Shown piece after piece: positions 33,695 to 44,100 of a DNA stretch of 61,199 nucleotides. The notes under the pieces were generated by a model that made no database searches, was not told the DNA's origin, and saw only the letters and a program-made list of their open reading frames with translations. The stretch lies in NCBI RefSeq assembly GCF_003611675.1, contig NZ_RAWA01000011.1, positions 1-61,199 of the forward strand. Reading direction: 5' to 3'. Source of the stretch: Corallococcus sp. CA053C (GTDB lineage Bacteria; Myxococcota; Myxococcia; Myxococcales; Myxococcaceae). Numbering within the stretch: position 1 is the stretch's first letter; each line of letters starts with the position of its first letter. Both the position numbers and the translations under genes were made by a program.

Positions 33695-34833
33695 GCCCTC
33701 GCCGACTGGTCGCGCTCGCGCTGCTGCTCCTGCCGCTGGTGGCGGGCGCCGCGCCGAAGAAGCTCGTGCTGCTCTTCACCGGAGACAACGGGGGCGAAAT
33801 CGCCCCCTGTGGTTGACGCCACAACCCGTCTGGCGGTCTGGCCAGACGAAAGACGGTCCTGAATCAGGAGCGCGCCCGGGGCGTGCCGGTGCTTGCACTG
33901 GACGCGGGCAATGCGCTCTTCAAGGGCCTGGCGGACGGCCAGGACCCCACGGCGAAGCTGCGCGCGGGGCTGCTGCTGGAGCAGATGGGCGCTCAGGGCT
34001 ACACGGCCATGGCCGTGGGCCAGCGCGACCTCGTGCTGGGCGTGGACTTCCTGAAGAAGAAGACGAAGGGCGCGAAGCTCAAGCTGCTGTCCGCGAACCT
34101 CGTGGACGCCAAGGGCCAGCGCCTCTTCCCCGCGTCGGTGGTGACGACCGTGGGAGGCCTGAAGGTGGGCATCGTCGGCGTGTCGCCCGCGTCGCCGGAC
34201 CCCAAGGTCCCGGCGGGAGGAACGGACGGCTCCGCCCTGCTGCCCCCGGGCGTCCAGGGTCAGCCCGTGCAGCCGGCGGTGGCGGCCGAGGTGAAGCGCC
34301 TGCGGGAGAAGGAGCAGGTGGACCTGGTGGTGGTGCTGGCGGCGGTGCCCTACGTGGAGGCCGTGCGGCTGGCGCAGGGCGCTGACGGCGTGGACTTCGT
34401 CGTCCAGTCGCACGACGGCCGGGGCGTGGGCATGGCGCAGCGCCAGGGCGTGTCCACGCTGGTGCCGCCCGGGGAGCGGGGCCGGCAGGTCGCGAAGCTG
34501 GAGGTGTCCGTGGAGGGCACCGGCCCCTTCGCCGACCTGTCCGAGGCGAACCGCGCGCGTGAGAGCCAGCGCCTCGTGGAGGCGAACATCGCGCGGGTGA
34601 ATGAGCGCCTCAAGGCGGAGAAGAACGAGGACACGCGCCGCTCGCTCCAGGAGACGCTGGCCTCCTTCGAGGCCCGGCGCGACGCCCTGGGACGCACGGC
34701 GGCGGCCAGTGGCCCCACGTCGGGCCGCACCTACCTGCTGACGTACGTGCAGCTGGGCGCCGACGTGGCCTCCGATGCCGCCGTCCAGCAGCAGGTGGAA
34801 CGCGTCGAGCCGCCCGGCTCCGCGGGTCACTGA
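33691..34833 (+). CDS. UshA-like selenoprotein (UGA at codon 42 read as selenocysteine)
   Basis: One 380-residue product if the TGA at 33814-33816 is read through. GTG 33691 overlaps the previous stop, and residues 1-21 form a signal peptide. The sequence runs FTGDNGGEIAPCG, then U42, then RHNPSGGLARR in the same frame, continuing without another stop to 34833. In UshA/5'-nucleotidase-like relatives the same motif reads PCGC with Cys at that position, so a CxU redox or metal pair (C40/U42) results. Later metallophosphoesterase blocks are degenerate: DAGN for DAGD, SANLVD kept, QSHDGRG for the GGHTH-type motif. The usual C-terminal nucleotidase domain is missing and is replaced by a helical tail. 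A SECIS-like hairpin starts 11 nt after the UGA. Standard gene callers would split or truncate this gene. Confidence 0.85.
33828..33847 (+). promoter_or_regulatory. Bacterial SECIS-like hairpin after UGA codon
   Basis: GTCTGGC (33828-33834) and GCCAGAC (33841-33847) form a perfect 7-bp stem around the loop GGTCTG. The loop begins 18 nt after the UGA. From memory, the E. coli fdhF element also has GGUC 18 nt after its UGA and in the same codon register (GGU CUG). A bulged U in the stem is not evident here. Confidence 0.8.
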
Positions 34834-35156
34834 CCTCGCTCGCGGGGCCCCAACTCCTCAAGTTCTGAGACAAGGACGTGAAACACGTTGTTTCACGTCC
34901 TTGTCTCGGCCGCGTCCCGACCCTGGGGGAGCGGGCGAGCCGCGCCGTTCGTGATCGGGGGCGAGGGAGCGTGGCAGGCGGTTACCCGACCGAATAATGT
35001 GAACAGCAGGTTTCCGGCCGCCCCCACGCCGCTCGTTCCAGAGTGGTGGGCCGCGTAAGCGACAAAAGCTGACGCAACGTTGAGGGCCCCAGGCTGCCCG
35101 GAGTTCCGGGCGTCCTTTCGCGAGGCGTGTCGCGTCCAGAGTGCGGAGTACGTTCG
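34834..35156. other. Intergenic region before the NRPS gene
   Basis: A 323-bp non-coding stretch. It holds a perfect 18-bp inverted repeat near its left end and presumably the NRPS promoter. I find no convincing -35/-10 pair. The CGTTCG directly before ATG 35157 is a poor ribosome-binding site, with a weak GGAG about 8 nt further upstream (GTGCGGAGTA). Confidence 0.5.
34867..34907. terminator. Perfect 18-bp inverted repeat (terminator-like hairpin)
   Basis: Arms 34867-34884 and 34890-34907 are exact reverse complements around a 5-nt loop (ACGTT). It lies 34 bp after the selenoprotein stop and 250 bp before the NRPS start. No T-tract follows, so it is either a hairpin terminator of unusual type, an mRNA-stabilising stem or a protein-binding palindrome. 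Confidence 0.6.
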
Positions 35157-38100
35157 ATGAGCAGCAGCGACCTGTCGAAGCGAATCGCGAACCTGTCTCC
35201 GGAAAAGCGCGCGGAGCTCCTGAAGAAGCTGGCCGCGCAGAAGGCGGCCACGGGCAACACGGGTCGCGGCCTGCTGATGGCGAGGGATCGCTCACAACCG
35301 GCGACGCTGTCATTCGCGCAGCAGCGGCTGTGGTTCATCGACCAGTTGGAGCCGGGCAGCCCGCTCTACAACGTGCCGGTCGCGGTGCGGCTGGAGGGCG
35401 CGCTCGACGTGGCGGTGCTGGAGCGCTCGCTCCTGGAGGTGGTGCGGCGGCACGAAGCGCTGCGCACGACGTTCCACGGCGGTGACACCGGGCCGGTGCA
35501 GCACTTCCTGGACACCCCCGTGCTGGAGCTGGAGCGGGTGGACGTGACGGAAGGGGACGCGGCGGCGCGCGAGGCGGAGGCGTGGGGCTGGATGAAGGCG
35601 GGGGCGCTGCGTCCGTTCGACCTCGCGAAGGGCCCGTTGATGCGCGGCCTGCTGGTGCGGCTGGGGGAGCAGGAGCACCTGTTGCTGGTGTCGATGCACC
35701 ACATCGTCTCGGACGGGTGGTCGCTGGGCGTGTTGGTGCGCGAGGTGGCCGTGCTGTACGACGCCTTCGCGCGGGGGCAGCCCTCGCCGCTGCCGGAGCT
35801 GGCGGTGCAGTACGCGGACTTCGCGGCCTGGCAGCGGGAGACCCTGCAGGGGGCGGTGCTGAACAAGCAGCTCGGGTACTGGCGCGAGCAGCTGCACGGG
35901 GCTCCGCCGGCGCTGGAGCTGACGACGGACAAGCCGAGGCCCGCGACGAGGAGCTTCCGCGGAGCGCGGCACCTCCTCCAGTGGCCGCGCGAGCTGATGG
36001 ACGCGCTCAAGGCGCTGGGGCAGCAGGAAGGCGCCACGTTGTTCATGGTGCTGCTGGCCGGCTGGCAGACGTTGCTGTCGCGCTACTCCGGGCAGGACGA
36101 CGTGAGCGTGGGGTCTCCGATGGCGGGCCGCACCCGCTCGGAGCTGGAAGGCCTCATCGGCATGTTCGTCAACACGCTGGTGCTGCGCACGCGGTTCCAC
36201 GAGGCCCCTTCGTTCCAGGCGCTCCTGCGCCAGGTGCGCGAGACGCTGGTGGGCGCGACGGACAATCAGGACCTGCCCTTCGAGCGACTGGTGGAGGCGC
36301 TCCAGCCGGACCGCGACCTGGGGCGCAGCCCGTTCTTCCAGGTGATGTTCGTGTTGCAGAACGCGCCTCGCGGCCCCGTGGCCGTGCAGGGGATGAAGCT
36401 GCACGCGATGGAGGTGGACACCCGCACGGCGAAGTTCGACCTGCTCCTCCAGCTCGCGGAGACGGAGCAGGGGCTGCGCGGCTACCTGGAATACGACACC
36501 GACCTGTTCCACGCCGCCACCCTGGCGCGCATGGCGGATCACCTGCGCGTGCTGCTGGAGGGAGCGGCGGCGCATCCGGAGGTCCCCGTGTCGCGGCTGC
36601 CCTTGGTGGCGGACGGCGAACGCCAGCAGCTCGTGGTGGACTGGAACCGGACGACGGCCGGGTACCCGCGAGAGGTGTCTGTCCATGCGCTCTTCGCGGC
36701 GCAGGCGCGCAGGACGCCGGACGCGGTGGCGCTCAAGCAGGCGCAGGACGGGCGGACGCTGACGTACGCGGTGCTGGACGCACGGGCGAACCAGCTCGCG
36801 CACCACCTGCGGAGTCTGGGCGTGAAGCGGGGCACGCGGGTCGGTGTCTACGTGGAGCGCTCGTTCGAGATGGTGGTGGGGCTGCTGGCCATCCTCAAGG
36901 CCGGCGGCGCGTACGTGCCGGTGGACCGCAACTACCCGGCGGAGCGCATCGCCCTGCTGCTGGAGGACGCGGGCGTCGAGGTGACGCTGACGCAGCAGCC
37001 GCTCCTGGAGAAGCTGCCCGCGGGGTCGGGAGCACCGCTCTGCCTGGACACGGCGTGGGAGGCGATTGCCCGCCAGCCGGAGACGGCTCCTGACGTGGAG
37101 GTGGACGGGGACGACCTGGCGTATGTGATCTTCACGTCGGGCAGCACGGGCCGTCCGAAGGGCGTGTGCATCCCGCACCGGGGCATCACGCGTCTGGTGT
37201 TGAGCAACGACTTCATGCGCTTCGGCGCGGACGAGGTCTGGTCACAGCTGGCGCCCGTGGCGTTCGACGCGTCCACGTTGGAGGTGTGGGGCGCGCTGCT
37301 GCATGGAGCGAAGCTGGTGCTGGCGCCGCCGCACACGCTGACGCTCGAAGAGGTGGCCGGGCTGGTGAAGCAGGAAGGCATCACCGCCCTGTGGCTGACG
37401 GTGGCCCTGTACGAGCAGATGGCGCTGCATCAGGCCGAAGCCCTGGCGCTGACAAGGCAGGTGCTCTCGGGCGGTGACGTGCTGCCGGTGCAGCGCCTGC
37501 GCGAGCACGTGGCCCGGTTGAAGCCCGGCATGTTGCTGGTGGCTGCCTATGGCCCGACGGAGAACACCACGTTCTCCACCACCCATGCGCTGCGCCAGGG
37601 CTCGGAGCTGGAGTCCTCGGTGCCCATTGGTCGGCCCATCAGGAACTCGACCGCGTACGTGCTGGATGCGCACGGGGCCCTGACAGGCATCGGCATCCCG
37701 GGCGAGCTGTACGTGGGCGGAGAAGGCATCGCCTGGGGCTACCTGAACCGACCGGACCTGACGGCGGAGCGCTTCGTGCCGCACGGCTTCAGCACGGAGC
37801 CGGGAGCGCGGCTGTACCGCACGGGCGACAAGGCGCGGTGGAAGGAAGACGGCACGCTGGAGTTCCTCGGGCGCACCGACCTCCAGGTGAAGGTGCGCGG
37901 CTTCCGCATCGAGCTGGGCGAAGTGGAAGCAGCCCTCACCCTGCACGCCAGCGTGGCGGAGGCGGTGGTGGTGGTGCGCGTGGTGGGCGCGGACAAGCAG
38001 CTGGTGGGGTACGTGGTCCCGAAGGCGGGCGCGCCGCTGGAGGCGATGGAGCTGAAGGCCCACCTGCGTCAGCGGCTGCCCGAGTACATGGTGCCCGCCG

Positions 38101-41100
38101 TCTTCATGGTGCTGGACGCGCTGCCGGTGAGCGCCAACGGCAAGGTGGACCGCAGGGCCCTGCCGCAGCCAGAGGCCCCGCGCTCGGAGCAGGAGTACGA
38201 GGCGCCGCGCACGGAGGTGGAGGCGACGCTGGCGGCCATCTGGGCGGAGGTGCTGCGGGTGCCGCGCGTGGGCGTGCACGACAACTTCTTCGAGCTGGGC
38301 GGTCACTCGCTGCTGGCCACGCAGGTCGTGTCCCGCGTCCGTACGGAGCTGGGCGCGGAGCTTCCCCTGCGTGCGCTGTTCGAAGCGCCCACGGTGGAGG
38401 CCCTGGCCCGGCGCCTGGAACAGGCCTCCCGACCGAGCCTGATGGCGATGGAAGCGACGGAGGGCGAGCACGCCCGGCCGTTGTCGTTCGCGCAGCAGCG
38501 GCTGTGGTTCATCGACCAGCTGGAGCCGGGCAGCCCGCTCTACCACGTGCCGCTGGCGGTGCGGCTGGAGGGAGTGCTGGAGGTGTCCGCGCTCCAGTCG
38601 GCGCTCGACGAACTCGTGCGCCGCCACGAGGCCTTGCGCACGACGTTCAACGTGCGCGACGGAGCGCCCGTGCAGGTCGTGCACCCGCCGTCCGCGATGT
38701 CGTTGGAGGTGGCGGACCTGCGCGGCTTCGACGCCGAGGGCCGGCAGGAGGAAGCCCGTCGGCAGGTGATGGCGCAGGGACTGCGGCCCTTCGACCTGGC
38801 GCAGGGGCCCCTCGTCCGCGCGCAGCTGATCCGGCTGGATGAAGAAGACCACCTGCTCGCGATCACGATGCACCACATCGTGTCGGACGGCTGGTCCCTG
38901 GGCGTGCTCGTGCGCGAGGTGGGCGCGATGTACGCCGCGTTCGTGCAAGGACAGACGCCGACGCTGCCGGAGCTGCCCGTGCAGTACCCGGACTACGCGG
39001 CCTGGCAGCGCGGCTGGCTTCAGGGCGACACGCTCGAGCGGGAAGTGGACTACTGGAAGCAGCGACTCGCGGGAGCGCCGCCCGTGCTGGAACTGCCCAC
39101 CGACTGGCCGAGGCCCGCGGTGCGCGGCCAGTCAGGCGCGATGCACTTCTTCCACTGGTCCCCCGCGCTGACGCGAGGCTTGAAGGCGCTGGCCCAGCGC
39201 GAGGGCGCCTCGCTGTACATGGTGCTGCTGGCGGGTTGGCAGGTGTTGCTGTCGCGCTACTCGGGACAGGCGGACCTGAGCGTTGGTTCGCCCATCGCGG
39301 GCCGGACGCGTTCGGAGCTGGAAGGCCTCATCGGCTTCTTCGTCAACACGCTGGTGTTGCGTGCGCAGGTGGAAGGCGACCGGTCCTTCCGCACGCTGTT
39401 GAAGCAGGTGCGAGGCACGGTGCTCGAAGCCTACGAGCACCAGGAGGTGCCGTTCGAGAAGCTGGTGGAGGTGCTCCAGCCCGAGCGGAGCCTGAGCCAT
39501 TCGCCCCTGTTCCAGACGTTGCTGACGCTGCAGAACGTGCCGCAAGGGGACCTGCGGCTGCCGGGCATGACGCTCAAGCCGGTGATGCTGGAGAGCCGCA
39601 CCTCGAAGTTCGATCTGAGCCTCTTCTTCGTGGAGGAGGATGAAGGACTCCGGGGAACGCTGGAGTACAGCACGGACCTGTTCAAGGCCGTGACGGTGCG
39701 CCGGATGGTGGAGCACCTGCGCGTCCTGTTGGAAGGCACGCTGTCGCGCCCCGAGGAGGCGGTGAGCCGCCTTCCGATGTCGGATGCGTCGGAGCGCGAG
39801 CAGGTCCTCAAGGCCTGGAACCAGACAACGGCCGAGTATCCGCGAGAGAAGCCTGTTCATGCGCACTTCGCGGCGCAGGCGCGGGCGACGCCAGGGGCGG
39901 TGGCGCTCAAGCAGGCGCAGGATGGACGGACGCTGACGTACGCGGTGCTGGACGCACGGGCGAACCAGCTCGCGCACCACCTGCGCGGCCTGGGCGTGAA
40001 GCGGGGCACGCGGGTCGGCGTCTACGTGGAACGCTCGTTCGAGATGGTGGTGGGGCTGCTGGCCATCCTGAAGGCCGGTGGCGCGTACGTGCCGGTGGAC
40101 CGCAACTACCCGGCGGAGCGCATCGCCCTGCTGCTGGAGGACGCGGGCGTCGAGGTGACGCTGACGCAGCAGTTGCTCCTGGACAAGCTGCCCGGAACCG
40201 CAGGCAGGCGGCTGTGCATGGACACGGCGTGGGAGGAGATTGCCCACCAGCCGGAGACTGCACCCGCCGTGGAGGTGGGTGGAGATGACCTGGCCTACGT
40301 GATGTTCACGTCGGGCAGCACGGGCCGCCCGAAGGGCGTGTGCATCCCGCATCGCGGCATCACGCGTCTGGTATTGGGCAACGACTTCATGCGCTTCGGC
40401 GCGGAGGAAGTCTGGCTGCAATTGGCGCCCGTGGCGTTCGACGCGTCCACGTTGGAGGTGTGGGGCGCGCTGCTGCATGGAGCGAAGCTGGTGCTGGCGC
40501 CGCCGCACACGCTGACGCTGGACGAAGTGGGAGCCCTGCTGAAGCAGGAGGGCATCACCGCCCTGTGGCTGACGGCGGCCCTGTACGAGCAGATGGCGCT
40601 GCATCAGGCCGAAGCCCTGGCGCTGACAAGGCAGGTGCTCTCGGGCGGTGACGTGCTGCCGGTGCAGCGCCTGCGCGAGCACGTGGCCCGGTTGAAGCCC
40701 GGCATGTCGCTGGTGGCTGCCTACGGTCCGACGGAGAACACCACGTTCTCCACCACCCATGCGCTGCGCCAGGGCTCGGAGCTGGAGTCCTCGGTGCCCA
40801 TTGGTCGGCCCATCGGGAACTCGACCGCGTACGTGCTGGATGCGCACGGCGACGCGGTGGGCGTGGGCGTGCCCGGCGAGTTGTACGTCGGCGGAGAGGG
40901 CCTCGCCTGGGGCTACCTGAATCGCCCGGACCTGACGGCGGAGCGCTTCGTGCCGCACGGCTTCAGCACGGAGCCGGGAGCGCGGCTGTATCGCACGGGC
41001 GACAAGGCGCGGTGGAAGGAAGACGGCACGCTGGAGTTCCTCGGGCGCACCGACTTCCAGGTGAAGGTGCGTGGCTTCCGCATCGAGCTGGGCGAAGTGG

Positions 41101-44100
41101 AAGCGGCCCTCATCCAGCACGCCAGCGTGGCGGAGGCCGCGGTGGTGGTGCGGGACGTCGGCGGAGACAAGCGACTCGTGGCCTGGCTCGTGGCGAAGCC
41201 GGGACAGGAGCTGGATCCGAAGGCGGTGGAAGCAGCGCTGCGGCAGCGACTGCCGGAGTACATGGTGCCGTCGGCCATTGGCGTGCTTGAAGCGCTGCCC
41301 CTGAGCGCCAACGGCAAGGTGGACCGCAAGGCCCTTCCCACGCTGGACGTGCCCCAGGTGGGCGTCCAGTACGAGGCACCTCGCACGAAGACAGAGGAGC
41401 GCCTGTCAGCCATCTGGGCCGACGTGCTGCGTGCCCCCCGGGTGGGCGTGAAGGACGACTTCTTCGCGTTGGGAGGTCATTCGTTGCTGGCCACGCAGGT
41501 GGCCTCGCGTCTCCGTTCGGAGCTGGGCGTGGAGCTGCCGTTGCGCGCGCTGTTCGAGGCGCGGACGTTGGAGTCGCTCGCCCAGCGCATTGAAGAGGCC
41601 GCGGGCTCCAGCACGAAGGGGCCGAGGCCAGTGCAAGGCGACGCGCCGCGCCCCCTGTCGTTCGCGCAGCAGCGGCTGTGGTTCATTGATCAGCTGGAGC
41701 CGGGCACCTCTCTGTACAACGTGCCGGTGGCGGTGCGACTGGAGGGCACGCTGCGCCAGGAGGTGCTGGAGCAGGCGCTGCATGAGATCATCCATCGCCA
41801 CGAGGCCCTGCGGACCACGTTCACCGAGGAGCACGCGCAGGCCGTCCAGGTCATCCACCCGAACACGGTGCTGCCGCTGGATGTGGAGGATCTCCAGGGG
41901 CTCGGGAAGACCCAGCGGGAGGAGGCGGCACGGCGTCAGCTCGGGCAGGAGATGCTCAAGCCGTTCGACCTGAAGCAGGGGCCGCTGGTCCGCGCACGGC
42001 TGTGGAAGCTGGATGCGCAGGAGCACGTGCTCGTCATCACGATGCACCACATCGTGTCGGACGGCTGGTCGGTGGGCGTGCTCGTGCGAGAGGTGAGCGC
42101 GCTGTATGCGGCGTTCGCCCAGGGGCGTCCGTCGCCGCTGCCGGAGCTGCCGGTGCAATACGCGGACTACGCGACCTGGCAGCGACAGGAGTTGCAGGGC
42201 GAGACGTTGCGGCGCGAGGTGGACTACTGGAAGCAGCGGTTGGTGGGAGCGCCGCCCGTGCTGGAGCTGCCCACGGGCCGTCCGCGGCCGGCGGTGCGCG
42301 GCAATGCGGGTGGGTCCTACCGCTTCCGATGGCCTCATGCGCTGGAGCAGGGATTGCGCGGCCTGGGCCAGCGCGAGGGTGCGTCGCTGTACATGGTGCT
42401 GCTGGCGGGCTGGCAGGCCTTGATGGCGCGCTACTCGGGGCAGCCGGACGTGAGCGTGGGTTCGCCCATCGCGGGCCGGACGCGCTCGGAGGTGGAGGGA
42501 CTGATCGGCTTCTTCGTCAACACGCTGGTGTTACGTGCGCAGGTGGACGGCGCCGTGTCGTTCCGGAAGTTGCTCGGACAGGTGAGGGAGACGGTGCTGG
42601 GGGCGTACGAGCACCAGGAGGTGCCGTTCGAGAAGCTGGTGGAAGCGTTGCAGCCCGAGCGCAGCCTGAGCCACACGCCGCTCTTCCAGACAATGCTCGC
42701 GGTGCAGAACATGCCCATGGAGGAGGCGAGGCTCCCGGGGCTGGTGCTGAAGCCGGTGGAGCTGAGCGCGGGCACGTCGAAGTTCGATGTGAGTGTCTTC
42801 TTCACGGAGACGCCGCAGGGGCTGAGCGGCGCGGTGGAGTACAGCACCGAGCTGTTCGAGGCCGGGACGATCCGCCGGATGGTGGAGCACCTGCGCGTGT
42901 TGATGGAAGGCGCGCTCGCGAAGCCGGAAGAGGCGGTGGGCCGGCTGCCGATGCTGACGGAAGCGGAACGGCACCAGGTATTGGTGACGTGGAACCAGAC
43001 GCAGGCGGAGTACCCGCGTGACGCGACGATTCCCCAGCTCTTCGAGTCGCAGGCACGAAAGACGCCGGAAGCCATCGCGGTCATCAGCGGGAAGCAAAGG
43101 CTGACGTACCGGGAGGTGGAGGCGAAGGCGAACCAGTTGGCGCACCGGCTGCGCAAGCTGGGGGTGGGCCCGGAGTCACGCGTGGGTCTGTGCGTGGAGC
43201 GCACGGCGGACGTGGTGGTGGGAACGCTGGGCATCCTCAAGGCCGGTGGCGCGTATGTGCCGCTCGACCCGAGCTATCCGAAGGAGCGTCTGGGCTGGCT
43301 GCTGGAGGACGCGCAGGGCCCGGCGTTGGTGGCGCACTCGCACCTGCTGGAATCCCTGCCGGCCTTCACCGCGCAGGCGGTGTGCTTGGACACAGACGCG
43401 ACGTTGGCGACGGAGTCGGACAGGTCGCCGGACATGCAGGTGCAGCCGGAGAACGTGGCGTACTTCATCTACACCTCGGGCAGCACGGGCCGGCCCAAGG
43501 GCGTGGCGGTGACGCACCGGAACGCGGTGGCCTTCCTGACGTGGGCACAGGAGACATTCGAGGAAGAAGAGACAAAGGCCGTCCTGGCGGCAACGTCCCT
43601 CAACTTCGACCTCTCCGTGTTCGAGCTGTTCGCGCCGCTGGTGCGAGGCGGCAGCGTGGTGGTGGTGCGCAATGCCTTGCACCTGGCGGAAGAGAAGGTA
43701 GAGGCCGAAGTCACGCTCATCAACACGGTGCCATCGGCGATGGCGCAGTTGGTGCGGTTGGGAGCGGTGCCCCCGTCGGTGCGCGTGGTGAACCTCGCGG
43801 GCGAAGCGCTGCCGGAGACGCTGGCGAAGCAGGTGTACGGCGTCCCCACGGTGCGCAAGCTGTACAACCTCTACGGCCCCTCTGAAGACACGACGTACTC
43901 GACGTGGTCGCTGGTCGGCCGCGAGGAAGTGCCGAACATCGGCCGGCCGCTCAGCAATACACGCGCGTACGTGCTGGACGCGTACCTGCAACCGGTACCG
44001 GTAGGCGTGGCGGGAGAGCTGTACCTCGCGGGCGAAGGCCAGGCGCGCGGCTACCTGCTGCGGCCAGAACTCACGGCGGAGAAGTTCCTGCCAGAAGTGC

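Noticed and set aside
33814-33816. Stop codon making the UshA-like gene a pseudogene
   Set aside because: The frame stays open on both sides, the position is a conserved Cys in relatives as I recall them, and a fdhF-like hairpin follows at the right distance. Selenocysteine explains all three observations better.
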